DNA of 64,000 nucleotides from Peronospora farinosa (taxonomy: Eukaryota; Oomycota; Peronosporomycetes; Peronosporales; Peronosporaceae), in NCBI GenBank assembly GCA_947646735.1, contig CANTFK010000239.1:372001-436000 (forward strand), given 5' to 3'. Below, piece by piece: positions 43,245 through 54,048 of this stretch. The position numbers and the translations under genes were made by a program. Position 1 is the stretch's first letter; every line of letters begins with the position of its first letter. Under the pieces are notes generated by a model. The model was not told the DNA's origin. It ran no database searches and saw only the letters and a list, made by a program, of their open reading frames with translations.

Positions 43245-44135
43245 TTATTGTCCCAGGAAGCCAACGCGCTCTACTCTGCGTCCTGCTTTGACGTCTCTGT
43301 CTCTCTGCTCGCGCAGAGCTTCCTGCAGCAGCTTAAATAGCTCTTTCGATCGTGCGCACGCCTCATCAATCATCTGCTGCATCTCCTCGATTTCAATGGC
43401 ACCCATTCCACTCTTTTGAACACCGCAGACACTTCCCTCAGGATTCACGGCCACACTCATTTGTGCTGTCGTGCACAGCTCCTCCTCCTGTAGCGGGTCC
43501 GTGATAAAGTAATCGCCAATCTTACTAAGTGTCACGCAAATAGGCCAATGCTGAGCCGTCATGAGCTTACCAGCTGCAGGATCCGTGTCCACCTCGATAG
43601 TTTTGTCCTCACCTTCCACGCCCACAAGACGCACGGACGGAAAGACCGTGTCGTTAAGTGCCGTGTAAATGGCCATGGAAATGACGTCTGGCAAGTTTCC
43701 ACTGGACTCAAATACCATCACGTCAATACTAATGGACCATACACTCTCTCCTGGAATAATACAGTACTTTTCGAGCTCAGTATTAGAGCACGAGCACAAC
43801 AGACGTGTCATGAGCTGCGATAGTTCCACATTCAATTCATCTACAGCGCGTCCATAGAGTTTGGCCGAGACCGAAGGACAACAGGAAACAGCGACGTGGA
43901 CAATACCAGCGTTCGGGGATTCAGGCAAAGGAGAAACTACTTCCAATTTGACAGAAGCTAAAACATCGGTACCCGATGATTCAAGCGACGCACGAGCTGA
44001 GCCATTCGACTGTGCAAGCAACGAGGTTTCTAGTGTTAAACTTCGATAAGAAAGACGATCCCGTCCGTCCGCACGCACATCAGCGGCGACACCCTCGACA
44101 ATGTACCTTTTCTCGGATGAGCTCACCTTTAGCAT
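43245..44135 (-). CDS. RRP42: Exosome complex subunit RRP42 (EXOSC7)
   Basis: From the ATG at 44135 the product has 296 residues, the usual size. The RNase PH fold starts with SSEKRYIVEGVAADVRADGR and continues with GSARASL, TDVLASVKLEV, ISIDVMVFESSGNLPDVIS and ICVTLSKIGDYFITDP. These match the RRP42/EXOSC7 subunit of the exosome ring, which supports 3'-to-5' RNA processing and decay in nucleus and cytoplasm; the phosphorolytic residues are not conserved in this subunit in other eukaryotes. In-frame ATGs also lie at 44237 and 44189, but homologues begin near 44135. It converges on the UFD1-UBX gene with a 99-bp gap. Confidence 0.9.
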   Translation of the reverse strand: MLKVSSSEKRYIVEGVAADVRADGRDRLSYRSLTLETSLLAQSNGSARASLESSGTDVLASVKLEVVSPLPESPNAGIVHVAVSCCPSVSAKLYGRAVDELNVELSQLMTRLLCSCSNTELEKYCIIPGESVWSISIDVMVFESSGNLPDVISMAIYTALNDTVFPSVRLVGVEGEDKTIEVDTDPAAGKLMTAQHWPICVTLSKIGDYFITDPLQEEELCTTAQMSVAVNPEGSVCGVQKSGMGAIEIEEMQQMIDEACARSKELFKLLQEALREQRDRDVKAGRRVERVGFLGQ

Positions 44136-44407
44136 TGAAAAAGTTGGTAAACTATTGGTTGTGACTGGGCAAAACGGTCTTAAAACCATGCTCTTTAAGT
44201 GTATTATAATGCTAAAAAATAGGAGGTTTTGTAACATTTAGTTGCGAGATAAGTACGATTGTTGCAATCAATCGACAACAGATAAAGACGCTCGGCATGG
44301 ATCGTAAAGTCCTTTGTTCTGTATATTTTTCGTATTGCGTATTCGTTTGGTTCTTCTTGACTTCTACACGATGCTTGCCAATTGTAACCCTCGCGTATCT
44401 ACGATCG

Positions 44408-46636
44408 CTATAGATTTTTCCGGCGAATGTAACCGCTAGAGCTGAAGGCAGGCTTGCAAACGTATCGCCTTCCGATGGAACGGAACTTACCCTTTTTCAA
44501 GATGAGGTATCCTATCACGGTAAAAAGCACGAATGCTGCAATGACACCGTCACGCACACGAGTCGCTACCGGCAATTCCAGGCGCATACTGAGTGACACA
44601 CTGATAACTGCGAGCGTAGCCAATGCTGCCTCCATCATCATGTTCAAAAGACTGTGCTGCTGCTGGAAAGTAAATGGCGACTCATCCCGCTTATCCGGTG
44701 TGAAGTTTCCAACAAGCAAATCAAACGAATCCTGGCGAATGCCGTCCGAGTAATTGTTGAGATAATAACGAGTCACCGAATTGACGCCGTCTTGCAGAGC
44801 TCCTGCAATCGTCCGTCGTCCTGTGCGCGTAAAGTCTGTCTTTAGTGCACCCGTGCCAGCATACATTCTGCTCACATAGTCTGCGTTGTCGGCCCATGCA
44901 TTTTTAAAAACGACCTCAAAACTCTTGTAAGGTGAATCCAGCACACTATTACACTTGTCATTTCCGGTGCTAGACGGGTAGAGCTGTAATGCCATAAGTA
45001 CCGTACGCCGCGCAAAGAGACTCATCACCACATTCGTACGATCTAGATTGTCCATGCAGTTTACACGAAAGACACCGCGCTGGCGTGAGAGAAGTTGTCC
45101 TTCACCGTTACACTCAAACCATCCATACTGCGTGAACTGTTCCTCTACCTCTGTCATGAGCTTGGATAGGTTATGCCATGCCATCTTACGGCACTCGTGG
45201 TGAAAGTCGAACCACACGTACGCAATAGGCTCTGCAAAAAGCTGTGAAATCGACGTAGGCGCGAATGGAACACTTATTTGCGGCAGTGGTTCCTCTCTTG
45301 CGGGAAGCGATATTGATGTCTGCAAAGTCGAAACACTAGGCGGTCTAATTACTTTGTCAATGCTAGCTGTGGACGCATTGGTAGGTGATCCTGCAGCAGA
45401 ACCTCCTCCATTCGATGCTGCAAATCCATTGCTTCCGTTCGATTCCGGTGCAGCGGATAGCGAGAACGACATGCTTTTGCTTTGACGAGGCGACATGGCG
45501 TGAAACGCAGGAGAAGCAGATAACGGCATCGGTGGTGCCGCCGAAGACCCTACGGAGCTGGTTCCATCGCCTGATTTTGAGAGCTGGTTGTACTTCTTAA
45601 CGTATTTACCGAATGCCGAGCCGAGTTGTGCTTGATCGCGTACTGTAGCACTTTTGCCGGCCTTGTCAATGAGGTTTACACACGTAATGTGCCCATATCG
45701 CTGGATGAGGTTGTCCATATGTGCACGAAAAGCCAATTCATTCCAATCCACAACACTCGTGTGTCCCGAGAAGGCGTAGCGCGTCCGCGGCATGTACTTC
45801 AAAGTGACCATCTGGTCCCAATACAGAGGAATACTACCTCGGACCTGCACGTACGAGCAGATGCCCCTTGTTGGTTTAACCAGTAGCATTTCCGTCTCAG
45901 CAAAATTAGCCACACATCCGTCTTTATCAATGCCTCGTACATTAAATCGAGTACCTACACGTCTCCAACTCCGTCTCGTAAAGAATAAAATATCGCAGCG
46001 TTGGCCATTGACGTCGCACTTCTTAATGACTTTTACAAAGCCCGAAATGACTGGTACAATCCAGTCACTGAGCTCCAAGTCAATGAAATTGCCCAACACA
46101 GGCTTATTCCAAAAGAAATCTTCCTCTGCACGTACATACAATGGCGACTGACGTTGTGCTGCTGATGAAGACGACGCTGACGCCCGTTTTTGGGCCGACA
46201 GAGTCAGATCCAAGTCGTAGCTAAAGTAAAAAGTGCGTGAGGTTAGTGCTGACGTAAGCATACGGCAGTATTCGCGCTCATCTTGCTTCTCTCGAGTACT
46301 AGCGTGTTTAAAGAAGCTCTGATGAGCAGCGATGCTTACAGGCAGCAGTCTTAGCTCCAGAACGCAGTAAATCTTTTCACTATTTGGTCCCGAGCCCACG
46401 ACACGTGAATCCGTTACGACCGCTAAGTATGGACCGCTAAGTAGAGTATACACTCCGTATACTACGTGTATAGACACGGTAGTGACGTCTTCACTGGGCT
46501 GCACAACACTGGCCTCTAGTTGCTGGATATCGACGCCGCCAGTCGACGCATTGGTTGACAATCGCAGCCATGGACCAGCGCCTGCACGGCAGTCTTCTAG
46601 CAGCAACTCCGTTCGCTCTTCATACGCTTTAAACAT
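44408..46636 (-). CDS. SAC1-type phosphoinositide phosphatase
   Basis: The 742-residue product has the SAC domain at ~50-560, with the catalytic CX5R(T) motif in RVNCMDNLDRTNVV at ~522-535; Cys and Arg are both present. The family dephosphorylates PtdIns4P and other monophosphates, mainly at the ER and Golgi. A poly-Ser/Ala/Gly insert at ~345-440 interrupts the domain. Two hydrophobic segments at ~660-710 (ALATLAVISVSLSM and GVIAAFVLFTVIGYLIL) make a C-terminal membrane anchor, as in yeast and animal Sac1, followed by a basic tail. The ATG at 46636 is the first in frame; the gene lies 272 bp upstream of RRP42 on the same strand. Confidence 0.92.
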   Translation of the reverse strand: MFKAYEERTELLLEDCRAGAGPWLRLSTNASTGGVDIQQLEASVVQPSEDVTTVSIHVVYGVYTLLSGPYLAVVTDSRVVGSGPNSEKIYCVLELRLLPVSIAAHQSFFKHASTREKQDEREYCRMLTSALTSRTFYFSYDLDLTLSAQKRASASSSSAAQRQSPLYVRAEEDFFWNKPVLGNFIDLELSDWIVPVISGFVKVIKKCDVNGQRCDILFFTRRSWRRVGTRFNVRGIDKDGCVANFAETEMLLVKPTRGICSYVQVRGSIPLYWDQMVTLKYMPRTRYAFSGHTSVVDWNELAFRAHMDNLIQRYGHITCVNLIDKAGKSATVRDQAQLGSAFGKYVKKYNQLSKSGDGTSSVGSSAAPPMPLSASPAFHAMSPRQSKSMSFSLSAAPESNGSNGFAASNGGGSAAGSPTNASTASIDKVIRPPSVSTLQTSISLPAREEPLPQISVPFAPTSISQLFAEPIAYVWFDFHHECRKMAWHNLSKLMTEVEEQFTQYGWFECNGEGQLLSRQRGVFRVNCMDNLDRTNVVMSLFARRTVLMALQLYPSSTGNDKCNSVLDSPYKSFEVVFKNAWADNADYVSRMYAGTGALKTDFTRTGRRTIAGALQDGVNSVTRYYLNNYSDGIRQDSFDLLVGNFTPDKRDESPFTFQQQHSLLNMMMEAALATLAVISVSLSMRLELPVATRVRDGVIAAFVLFTVIGYLILKKGKFRSIGRRYVCKPAFSSSGYIRRKNL

Positions 46637-47096
46637 TTTATGGGATGGCGAAGAGCGACGAAGATGGATTTGAGGTGAGATGAAGGGGGGAAGTCGATAA
46701 AAATACAGGTGAGTTGATGTTTTCTACTAATATTCGATATATTGCAATCTTTAATAATAAAAATGAACATTATCAAGTCATATAGGCTTATATCTATGAA
46801 AGACCTGTTAAAACTACAATGTATACGGCCAAAAAGATCGCCATAGTGTTCAGCCTGTCGTTCAATTGTCGTCCGTATACAAAAAACCTTCTATTATCAG
46901 ACGTTTTAAGTAATATTTTTTTATGTTAGTTAATGGTACTTTTAAAGTCACCCACTGTAGATTGTCGAATTGCGACCGAGCCACGCTGTCGTCCTGCACC
47001 AATTGTCCAATTATTATAAATACGTCTGAGTAATCTGCCATTGTTGTTGCCCCAGTGGCGTGTCGGGCGATATTCAACCCATCCGCGGCGTTCCCT
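46637..47096. other. Intergenic region
   Basis: AT-rich sequence between two minus-strand genes, holding the SAC1 promoter and the 3' end of the CUE-like gene. A minus frame at 46862-47149 overlaps the end of the CUE-like gene and shows no motif. Confidence 0.4.
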
Positions 47097-47789
47097 TTAA
47101 CGATGGTGCTTCGCCATGTGGCGCTTTCGTGCACCAAAAGACTTGACACCGCGCTCCAGCTCGTAAGCCGGTAGTGCGAGGTCGCTCTCCGTCTTCTTCA
47201 ACGTCTTGCGTGTAGCAGTGTGCTCCACGATAGAAAGGCGCGACAGTAGCGCCGGCTGTAGTTTTTTTGGGCTCGTTGCTGCCACTGATGGCGTTGCCAC
47301 AGGTGCCATCTGCAGCACGTCAGCAAAGGTGCGGACCTTCTCTCCGTTCTTGTCCACGACCTCCCAATCATCCTGGATCACAACCCACGCATCGGTGCCA
47401 TTGTTAACGGCCGCCACCTCGCTCCAGTCCTCCTCGTCTGCGAGATCGGACGCAGCGTCTTCATCCGCATGCAGGTCCACGAACAACAGCTCCGTAGGAT
47501 CCTGCGTGCGCGCAGCAGCAGCCATCGGCTCCCGCGTCAAGTCGCCTAACATGGCAGCAGCCACATCCTCACGGTAATTGGCAGCCACCAGCACGTCTCG
47601 ACGCACATCCATAGCAACCGACGGAAAAAACTCGCCCAGCACGTGCAGCTTTTGTTTGCTGGCCATTGTATCGATGGGGCGCATGCGACGCATAGTAGCA
47701 AACGCCTCCGTAGTGTCCATCTCGTCAATGAGCCAGCGCTTGGCTGCCCGAAGGCTTGTGCTCTTGCGTGCGTAGTAGCTCGCCATCAT
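47097..47789 (-). CDS. CUE-like domain protein of unknown function
   Basis: The 230-residue product contains a stretch at ~48-85 (KLHVLGEFFPSVAMDVRR, VAAAMLGDL) with the spacing of a CUE/UBA-type ubiquitin-binding three-helix domain (Phe-Pro followed by a late Leu). An acidic segment follows at ~110-150 (DLADEEDWSEV) and a basic C-terminus (GARKRHMAKHHR). Similar plant proteins combine a CUE domain with poly(A)-binding-protein motifs, but I see no PAM2. A ubiquitin-binding adaptor role is only inferred. Two ATGs are adjacent at the start; I took the first. Confidence 0.55.
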   Translation of the reverse strand: MMASYYARKSTSLRAAKRWLIDEMDTTEAFATMRRMRPIDTMASKQKLHVLGEFFPSVAMDVRRDVLVAANYREDVAAAMLGDLTREPMAAAARTQDPTELLFVDLHADEDAASDLADEEDWSEVAAVNNGTDAWVVIQDDWEVVDKNGEKVRTFADVLQMAPVATPSVAATSPKKLQPALLSRLSIVEHTATRKTLKKTESDLALPAYELERGVKSFGARKRHMAKHHR

Positions 47790-49682
47790 TAATGTGAAAG
47801 TCTAAATGTCACCTGTTACGACCAGGGATAAATTGAGAATGAGGGTTGAGATGGGACCGAGTTGCCGTGCAGGTCTAAGTCGAAGTTTCTAGCGGCTGGG
47901 CGAAAAGCCGCAGAAGCCTACGTCGCGTGTGTCAGAGACTCAGAAAGAATATCATGTTGAGCAGGGTATAAGAAGTAATAGATTTCAATCATATGCCATA
48001 GCTAATGGATGTTTCTCTTAACTCTATTAAGTATGTAAAATGTGTGTATTCGAGGTGTGCTAGTCACAGTGCCAGAAGAACAAAGGCAACAGCCGTTGTT
48101 TACACTGCAGTGCCAATGGACGACCCGTCGGACAGCTTCTCCGACGGCATACGACGCGGTAAACACGTCGTCGGAGTTTGGTGAGTGGGCTTGACAAAAT
48201 TCCAGTCGCTCCACTTCAAACGACACAGCACATCTTCAACGAAACGACACAGTTTACATCTTCAACGACCATGACCGACTAGGGTAATGTCATCTGAATG
48301 TCGTTCGTACGTTATCGAGATTCTCTTAAATTAAACAAACTAACGAGAATATATTTGCTTCCTGTGTGACGTATCACATCGTTCGCCGCTTAGTTATCAC
48401 TCTGGTCCTACCCTTTTTGATTGTGCTGATGAACTTGGTAGATAATTGGCAGCCTCGTATGAAAAAGGCATTACAAGCCGTCGTCCTCGCTCTTGATTCC
48501 AATCTCCTAGCAGCTACTAAGTGTCACCATCACTCTCGCGTATAAACCCGCACATTTACGTGAATCAAATACCACAATGCATTGGAGACACCTTATTTTG
48601 TGTTACTGCAGCGTCCTGGGTGCGTATAGGGAGATAAAGTTGCACTCGATGGCCATACGATGCATCTACACACAGCACAAAGAAATTCTAGGAGAGAATA
48701 CTGTCTCATCATAATTGCAGCGCTATCTGGAGCTCTGGGATCAATTAATGTATAGTGGGCTTGATTTACGATATGATTATGTACGAGAGGGTTCTGCCAC
48801 TATAATTTGAAAAAGAATCAGCGAGAGTCGCAGCAGGTTATAAGCGCTACATAATTCAGGTGGGAATTTGTTGGCAAACTTAGAATTGAAAGCGAAGATA
48901 CGCATCTATATGCAGCTTGTATTCGAAACCCTAGGAAATCTCGCCGACAAGACCAATCAGCACAAGGAAACTGTAAGCTATCCAACGTGCTGTCGGCCTT
49001 GGAATGAAGAGCAAAGAGCAATAGTCAGGATTCAAATGCTGTGCAGAAAACAAGGATACGAGCAGACTGCTCATTAGTGGATTTAGGCCGCGATTCTGTC
49101 GTCGCTTTTGCTGGGCATAATTGCGTGATCGTTTTGATATTACTGTTTTACGAAGTAATGGGTTTACTTGCTTTGCAACTACAAATTTGAGACGTTGCAG
49201 CCAACTGCAACTTTGCGGTCACGACTTGTGCTGAGTACGTTCGCTGGCAAGGTTTTTTGACGACTTTTGATGTGCACTAATGTATTGAGGCTGCTTCGCA
49301 CGACAAACTTATAGTCTATGCTCACAGAGCATATTGACTACGCTGGTGACGCACCCAATATGGGTTGAAGTGCTGATCACCGGAACACACAGCGCTTAAA
49401 CTTTCTCGGTCAAGAAGTGTCTTTATGTAGAAGCGCTCATTATTTGACTTGGACTTGTCCTGATTATTGCAAGTACCGTAACAACTTTTGATTTGGAATA
49501 CGCAAGGTAGATGTTATCCAGATGGTCATCAAATGGCTCAACAAACGCATCAAAACAGATTGTAAGTCTTCCTCATCTCCGCCACTCTTCTGTCCTCTTC
49601 TCTACAATGCGGTAAACATCCCAATTTCACAAAATACGCCCACATTGTCTTGTCCAACGTCGCTGCGTCGACGTGAGCGCAA
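47790..49682. other. Long gene-free stretch
   Basis: About 1.9 kb without a supportable gene. Short ORFs on both strands overlap without motifs. A small tandem repeat around AACGACACAG...CATCTTCAACGA lies at 48205-48268. Confidence 0.4.
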
Positions 49683-50739
49683 TCACTCTGCCTTGGGAGC
49701 ACGACGGTGTTTAAGATTGCTGGTGTCAGACGCCTCGAGCAACTTCTTTGGCTTCTCTACTTCCTCCACGTCCTTTTCGCCTTCCGAGTCACTGCGGATA
49801 TCCTTCTCGACGTTACCGTCACCCAGTGCCTTGATCACCATCTGGACGATCAGTATGCCCCAGTAAACGTGCAGCACAAGCAGCAGGCACAAGAAACCGA
49901 GCCAGATGATCCATGTCCAGTACCACACAGAAGCTTCAATTCCAGCGAAGCTGCCAGCCTCAATGATTCGCACAATCAAATCGCGGTATGCAAACGCATA
50001 GGCACTGTGCAAAATATTGTACGAATAAAAGAACCAGCGCACGAAAAACCACACGAATGCAAAGAGACCAAAAAAAACGTTGGCCACTGTCTCCCACTGC
50101 AGGTACACAAACACCTTGGCTGCAAACACACAACAAAGCACCATAGACGTTATTCAATTATATATTGCATGCATACATATAGAGTAGGAAGGACGCTACA
50201 AACATACCGGTCTCCAGCAACAGGTCGTTTACATCGTGGATCATGAGCACGCAGAGGCCAATTTTAGTGAGGTCAACATAGTACGAGAAAAGCATGAGCG
50301 AAATGGTGGCAAAGTGGTGCACAAGCATTTCAGCGTTATCTTTGCGCTTGATTGTGTAATGTTTGTTTGTAATGTTGAGCATAAAGTCAATGCTCTGGAG
50401 CCAATAGCTTAGGTAGATCATGTAGTACCAGCGCAGCCCCTCGCTGGCCACGTGCGGAAAGTCTTTAAAATACTCCTCCTTGTTGAGAAACCACGTCTCA
50501 TTCCAACCAACGTAAAGGCCGAGAATGTGGAAGGCACCTACTGCCGCATTCTTATAGAGCGACTCACGCATCTTATCCTTTTTCTCTTGGGTTAACCAGC
50601 CTTTGCGCAGCATGTACTGGACTGTCGGTTCAATAAACAACCTGTCGACGATGCAGTGATACACGTACAGATTAATCAAGGCGACGCCGAAGCGCATGGC
50701 CTCTGTCGTGGGATTGCACTCGGTCAAATAGCACGGCAT
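49683..50739 (-). CDS. TLC-domain protein (ceramide synthase, Lag1 family), two exons
   Basis: Exon 1 is 50739-50208 and exon 2 is 50119-49683; an 88-bp GT-AG intron (donor GTATGT, acceptor TTTGCAG) separates them, giving 322 residues. The Lag1 motif is complete across the join: EMLVHHFATISLMLFSYY, then IGLCVLMIHDVNDLLLET-AKV. The two adjacent His and the following Asp residues are the catalytic signature of ceramide synthases. About seven membrane segments are present and the tail is acidic then basic (SDSEGEKDVEEVEKPKK). The enzyme N-acylates sphingoid bases with acyl-CoA in the ER. Without the intron the first exon frame ends in a stop after LLLETGMFV. The ATG at 50739 precedes PCYLTECN. 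Confidence 0.92.
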
Positions 50740-52701
50740 GGCTAGATGTATGAAGGTTGTGGGGTTTTGTACTATGATATACAATTTAATAGACTTGTAG
50801 GTTGTGTAAATCAATCAATCACTACTTGTACCATGTAACGAATGTTGACCCCCAAGTGTTCTAACTAACGGAGAGCAAGGGGTAGGAGACCTACATTGAG
50901 ATTAAAATCGTCATCCGTGACACCACTTCAACTTAGGCTGCAGGGCCTCTCATATAGTATAATGCTATGCATACCTTAACAGGATCATACGCATGACTGG
51001 ACAAATGGTGCAGTAGACATGAGGGTATCCAAGTGAAGCCAATGTCCAGCACTGTCTCTTTCCCGTGATGCTGCATACCGTGCTGCACATGACTTAACCA
51101 ACAGAAACGATCTCAGATCATTGTGCCACTGTCTTTGACTTACACGTCCTTTAGTTGAAGTTGCTACACTAGTCACGTTACCAGCCATTAATCCGATTCA
51201 CCGTCATGTTAAACCACATACGTTCGCAGCTCCTTACGTGTCCTAATGGCTTCATTTCTTTCTTCTTCTCCTTTAAACATCCATACCATCTGTAGTATTT
51301 ATTCGTCCGCAGTCACTTCAGCTCGGTACGGGCGCTCTGTCGGTATGCAAAAAGCTGCAGCGACGGTCCCAAACACGCAACCTGCGTTTGCAGGCCACAC
51401 ATCATTGTGCAGGTGTTGCGTTGAGCACCCTCCGTGTCGTTGCTGCTTCATGAGTCGGCTTTGTGCCAGGACACAATTATTCTCGCGACTGCAGTGCGTG
51501 TCTGAAGACTGCTAGTGGTGTGACATTGATCTGATTTGTCTAATCTTTCCAACACAGGAGGGACCGACAACGGGTATGTCGACATCAAGTGGGATGCAAA
51601 AGGACATGATCGTCAAGGATGCAAAAGGACATGATCGCTAAGGTCGATTCTAACAAGGATAGCAAGTTAAACAGCGAAGATGCCAAGCTGTAATATTGGA
51701 AAATGCTCAAGATTATAAAGACTAACCTGCCTTCGTCCATGGACTCCACCATTGGGTTTGCGCTCGGCATTTACTGTTCGTAGATGCGGTCTCTGCAAGC
51801 CAATACTTGTTACCTCCCTCAACGTGTCATCCTGAGCACAGACAGCAACATGATGATGTACCGTCCTGATAATATATTCATCGCATTGATATAGAAATGT
51901 TTTCTGCTCTACTCGGTTGGAAATGCCTTGGCTAGAAATCCGACGATTATAGCCCGATCGTCTGCGCTGCTTACACCCATACTCTTTAACTCGCGCGAGA
52001 ACGCTGGCACGCTGCTAATTCCGTTGCTGATAAGGTTAAGTCCCAAGGTGGCATATAGGATGATCTCTGGCCGTGTGAATGACAAAAACGTCTGCTTCGC
52101 GCTCTCTGAGCAGGTCGGAAAGCAGTCGAGCCATAGTTTCTCCCGTAGACGAGTCTTCTGATCGTCAGTCACCACCTGTAGGTAGTAATGATACATTAAA
52201 AATAAACATCAGAAAATTACCGACCAACTGCATCCAAAGCTGTCCAGGACGGTACCGTTACAGAAATGGAAGTCGATGTCTCGTCTTCAACTTGGCCCTC
52301 CGTCTACATAATGTCATCAAAACAAGAAAAGAAGACCGTATGAGTACCAGCGTGTTCAAGGCATGCCGAGAGCGGAAAATTAGGAGTAGGCCCTACCGAC
52401 AAACCTACTGTACAGAGGCCATGAGGATGAAGATTTAATCCCCGTGCTGTCAACTGTGTTGCCTGCATCAAGGACAGTATCAATTAACCAACGATCATGT
52501 TTGATACAGTGGACATCGTCGTAGGTCTTCACCATGCTCAAGCATCCAGTCATCTCAAAACCTTTCTACAAAGCAGTCATACCGTCGGGTCTTTCTCAAT
52601 GTAAATCCTATACGCTTCATTTGTTCGCAGTCGCGGCGTATACAGCTTCGTTTTCCACTGCTATTGTAGTAGCCATATAAATCAAAACAACGATCTGCCA
52701 A
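50740..52701. other. Mostly gene-free stretch
   Basis: Apart from the possible exon at 51909-52173 I see no gene. ORFs of 61-89 codons between 50985 and 51770 occur on both strands without motifs. A 25-bp unit (GATGCAAAAGGACATGATCG) is repeated in tandem at 51594-51643. Confidence 0.35.
51909..52173 (-). CDS. Possible terminal exon of an unrecognised protein
   Basis: On the minus strand an acceptor-like CTACCTACAG precedes an open stretch of about 87 codons (from VVTDDQKTRLREKLW to FLAKAFPTE) and a stop at 51909. The composition is protein-like. An upstream piece near 52235-52300 reads EDETSTSISVTVPSWTALDA in a frame that could join it, but the donor would be weak. I do not recognise the family; it may be a decayed gene. 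Confidence 0.3.
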
Positions 52702-53088
52702 TTAACTGACACACTCGAATAAAGGAAAATTGTTGCAAACCCTTTGTCGCACCTCCGTCTCATCTTCAGCATAGTCAAATTCGATTGGAGTTATCCATCC
52801 TCTCTCCAATAATCGAGCCAATATATGTCCAGCCATTCTCGTTCTTGCCTCACCCACGAGTGTTGTTGCTGTGGCGGTCGAAGCAGTCGACGCCGTGCCG
52901 TCCATGATGAGGTCTGCATCGCTCTGTTCGCGCTTTACCGTCGTCATCTGCGTGGTAAAAAGCTGCACGCCGTCACGCTCCAGCCATTCATTCAGCACCG
53001 TCTCTTCCATGAATTCCATATCATTCTCTTCTGACGTCTCCAGGATGCCGGCGTGCTCTAGCAGCACCACAAACTCGTCTTCGCTCAT
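52702..53088 (-). CDS. Acidic small hypothetical protein
   Basis: An ATG-started frame of 128 codons, acidic throughout, with no signal peptide or membrane segment. The N-terminal half is rich in Glu and Asp (MSEDEFVVLLEHAGIL, EENDMEFMEETVLNEWL), the middle is a Ser/Thr/Ala linker, and the end is a short helical region (AGHILARLLERGWI) closing with a Cys-containing tail. No family is recognised. It is on the same strand as its gene neighbours and its third-codon bases look like theirs, so it is probably a real gene. Confidence 0.5.
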   Translation of the reverse strand: MSEDEFVVLLEHAGILETSEENDMEFMEETVLNEWLERDGVQLFTTQMTTVKREQSDADLIMDGTASTASTATATTLVGEARTRMAGHILARLLERGWITPIEFDYAEDETEVRQRVCNNFPLFECVS

Positions 53089-53306
53089 TTTGCTACTGCG
53101 ACCGTCAGCAGTTTGTGGCGAATGTACGTCTGTAGTTACATAGAAGGATACTTAATCTCTTTTCTATCCCACTGTACTTCTGTATAATTATCCAGACCAT
53201 TGTGTCGATCGAAACGCTCAAACACCCTTGCCCCTCCCTATATACCTGCTCGCTGCTGACAGAGCTCTGAGCCTATTGACGACTCACAAGGGAGCCTTCG
53301 CTTGCC

Positions 53307-53636
53307 ATGCTGGGTCTTGCATTTGCATACTTGTGCTTCACACCATTGGTATCCTTTTTTGAAGTTGCTAAATGCGCCTTATCGAAAAGGCACCTGAGAT
53401 GTGTCGTTTCAAGGGACACGAGCGACTTTATAGACACCAAAGGAAAAAGATCTACGAATTTGTTTACCATCAGTTACAACACTTATGCATATCCACTTTT
53501 TCCTTGCCATTCTGCACGGGCAGACCTTATATTCCTACAGGTTACGATCGTCGATGTAACGAACGTACACCTCAGAATCAAGCCGCTCTTACGAAAGAAG
53601 AGCGATGAAAACGAAATTGTCAAAACCCCGAGCTAA
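53307..53636 (+). CDS. Small secreted-protein candidate with RXLR-like motif
   Basis: The 109-residue frame opens with ATG and a hydrophobic stretch at 1-24 that looks like a signal peptide (MLGLAFAYLCFTPLVSFF), followed at residues 28-31 by RHLR, which fits the RXLR pattern of oomycete host-targeted effectors. No dEER follows and no WY fold is visible. A second open frame of 78 codons overlaps in another phase (53372-53608), so the frame choice is uncertain. It sits at the border between the gene-rich core and the repeat block, a common place for effector genes, but the evidence is weak. Confidence 0.25.
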   Translation: MLGLAFAYLCFTPLVSFFEVAKCALSKRHLRCVVSRDTSDFIDTKGKRSTNLFTISYNTYAYPLFPCHSARADLIFLQVTIVDVTNVHLRIKPLLRKKSDENEIVKTPS

Positions 53637-53804
53637 GAATAATGAAGATGTCACTGCTCTTGCGGTTCTTTAGATGCCCTTTAGATAAGGGCAAGGACCG
53701 ACGGTATGGAGCGACAAATATCACACCATCTCTTTCATGAGCTCATGTGGTGGAGCGACAATCGCATATTTCTTTCAGCGATTTCGACTTTCCGCTGGTA
53801 CTCG

Positions 53805-53900
53805 GACGATCGACTAACGGAGGGGTATCCCGATTACGTGTATAAAGCCTTCCTCACCTTGTGTACCCGTCGGTTGGGCGGGTTGCTCTCTTCTCGGTAA
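53805..53900 (+). repeat. Short fragment of repeat family A
   Basis: The stretch ACGGAGGGGTATCCCGATTACG...CTCACCTTGTGTACCCGTCGG matches the 5' part of the element at 55917-57069 in the same orientation. It is only about 95 bp long. A run of ten G lies just beyond it at about 53941. Confidence 0.5.
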
Positions 53901-54048
53901 ACTTGAGTCGATGTTGAACTTGATTGTGTTAGGGATTGGTGGGGGGGGGTGATCGAGTAAAATTCCTCACACGATCGCAGTTGGGGTTAGGGGTGATCTA
54001 TTTGAGTCGCACTGATCTCCCTTGAGATCGCCTTGCCCAAGTGGTTGA

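Noticed and set aside
46862..47149. 95-codon minus ORF
   Set aside because: It overlaps the end of the CUE-like gene in another frame and has no motif.
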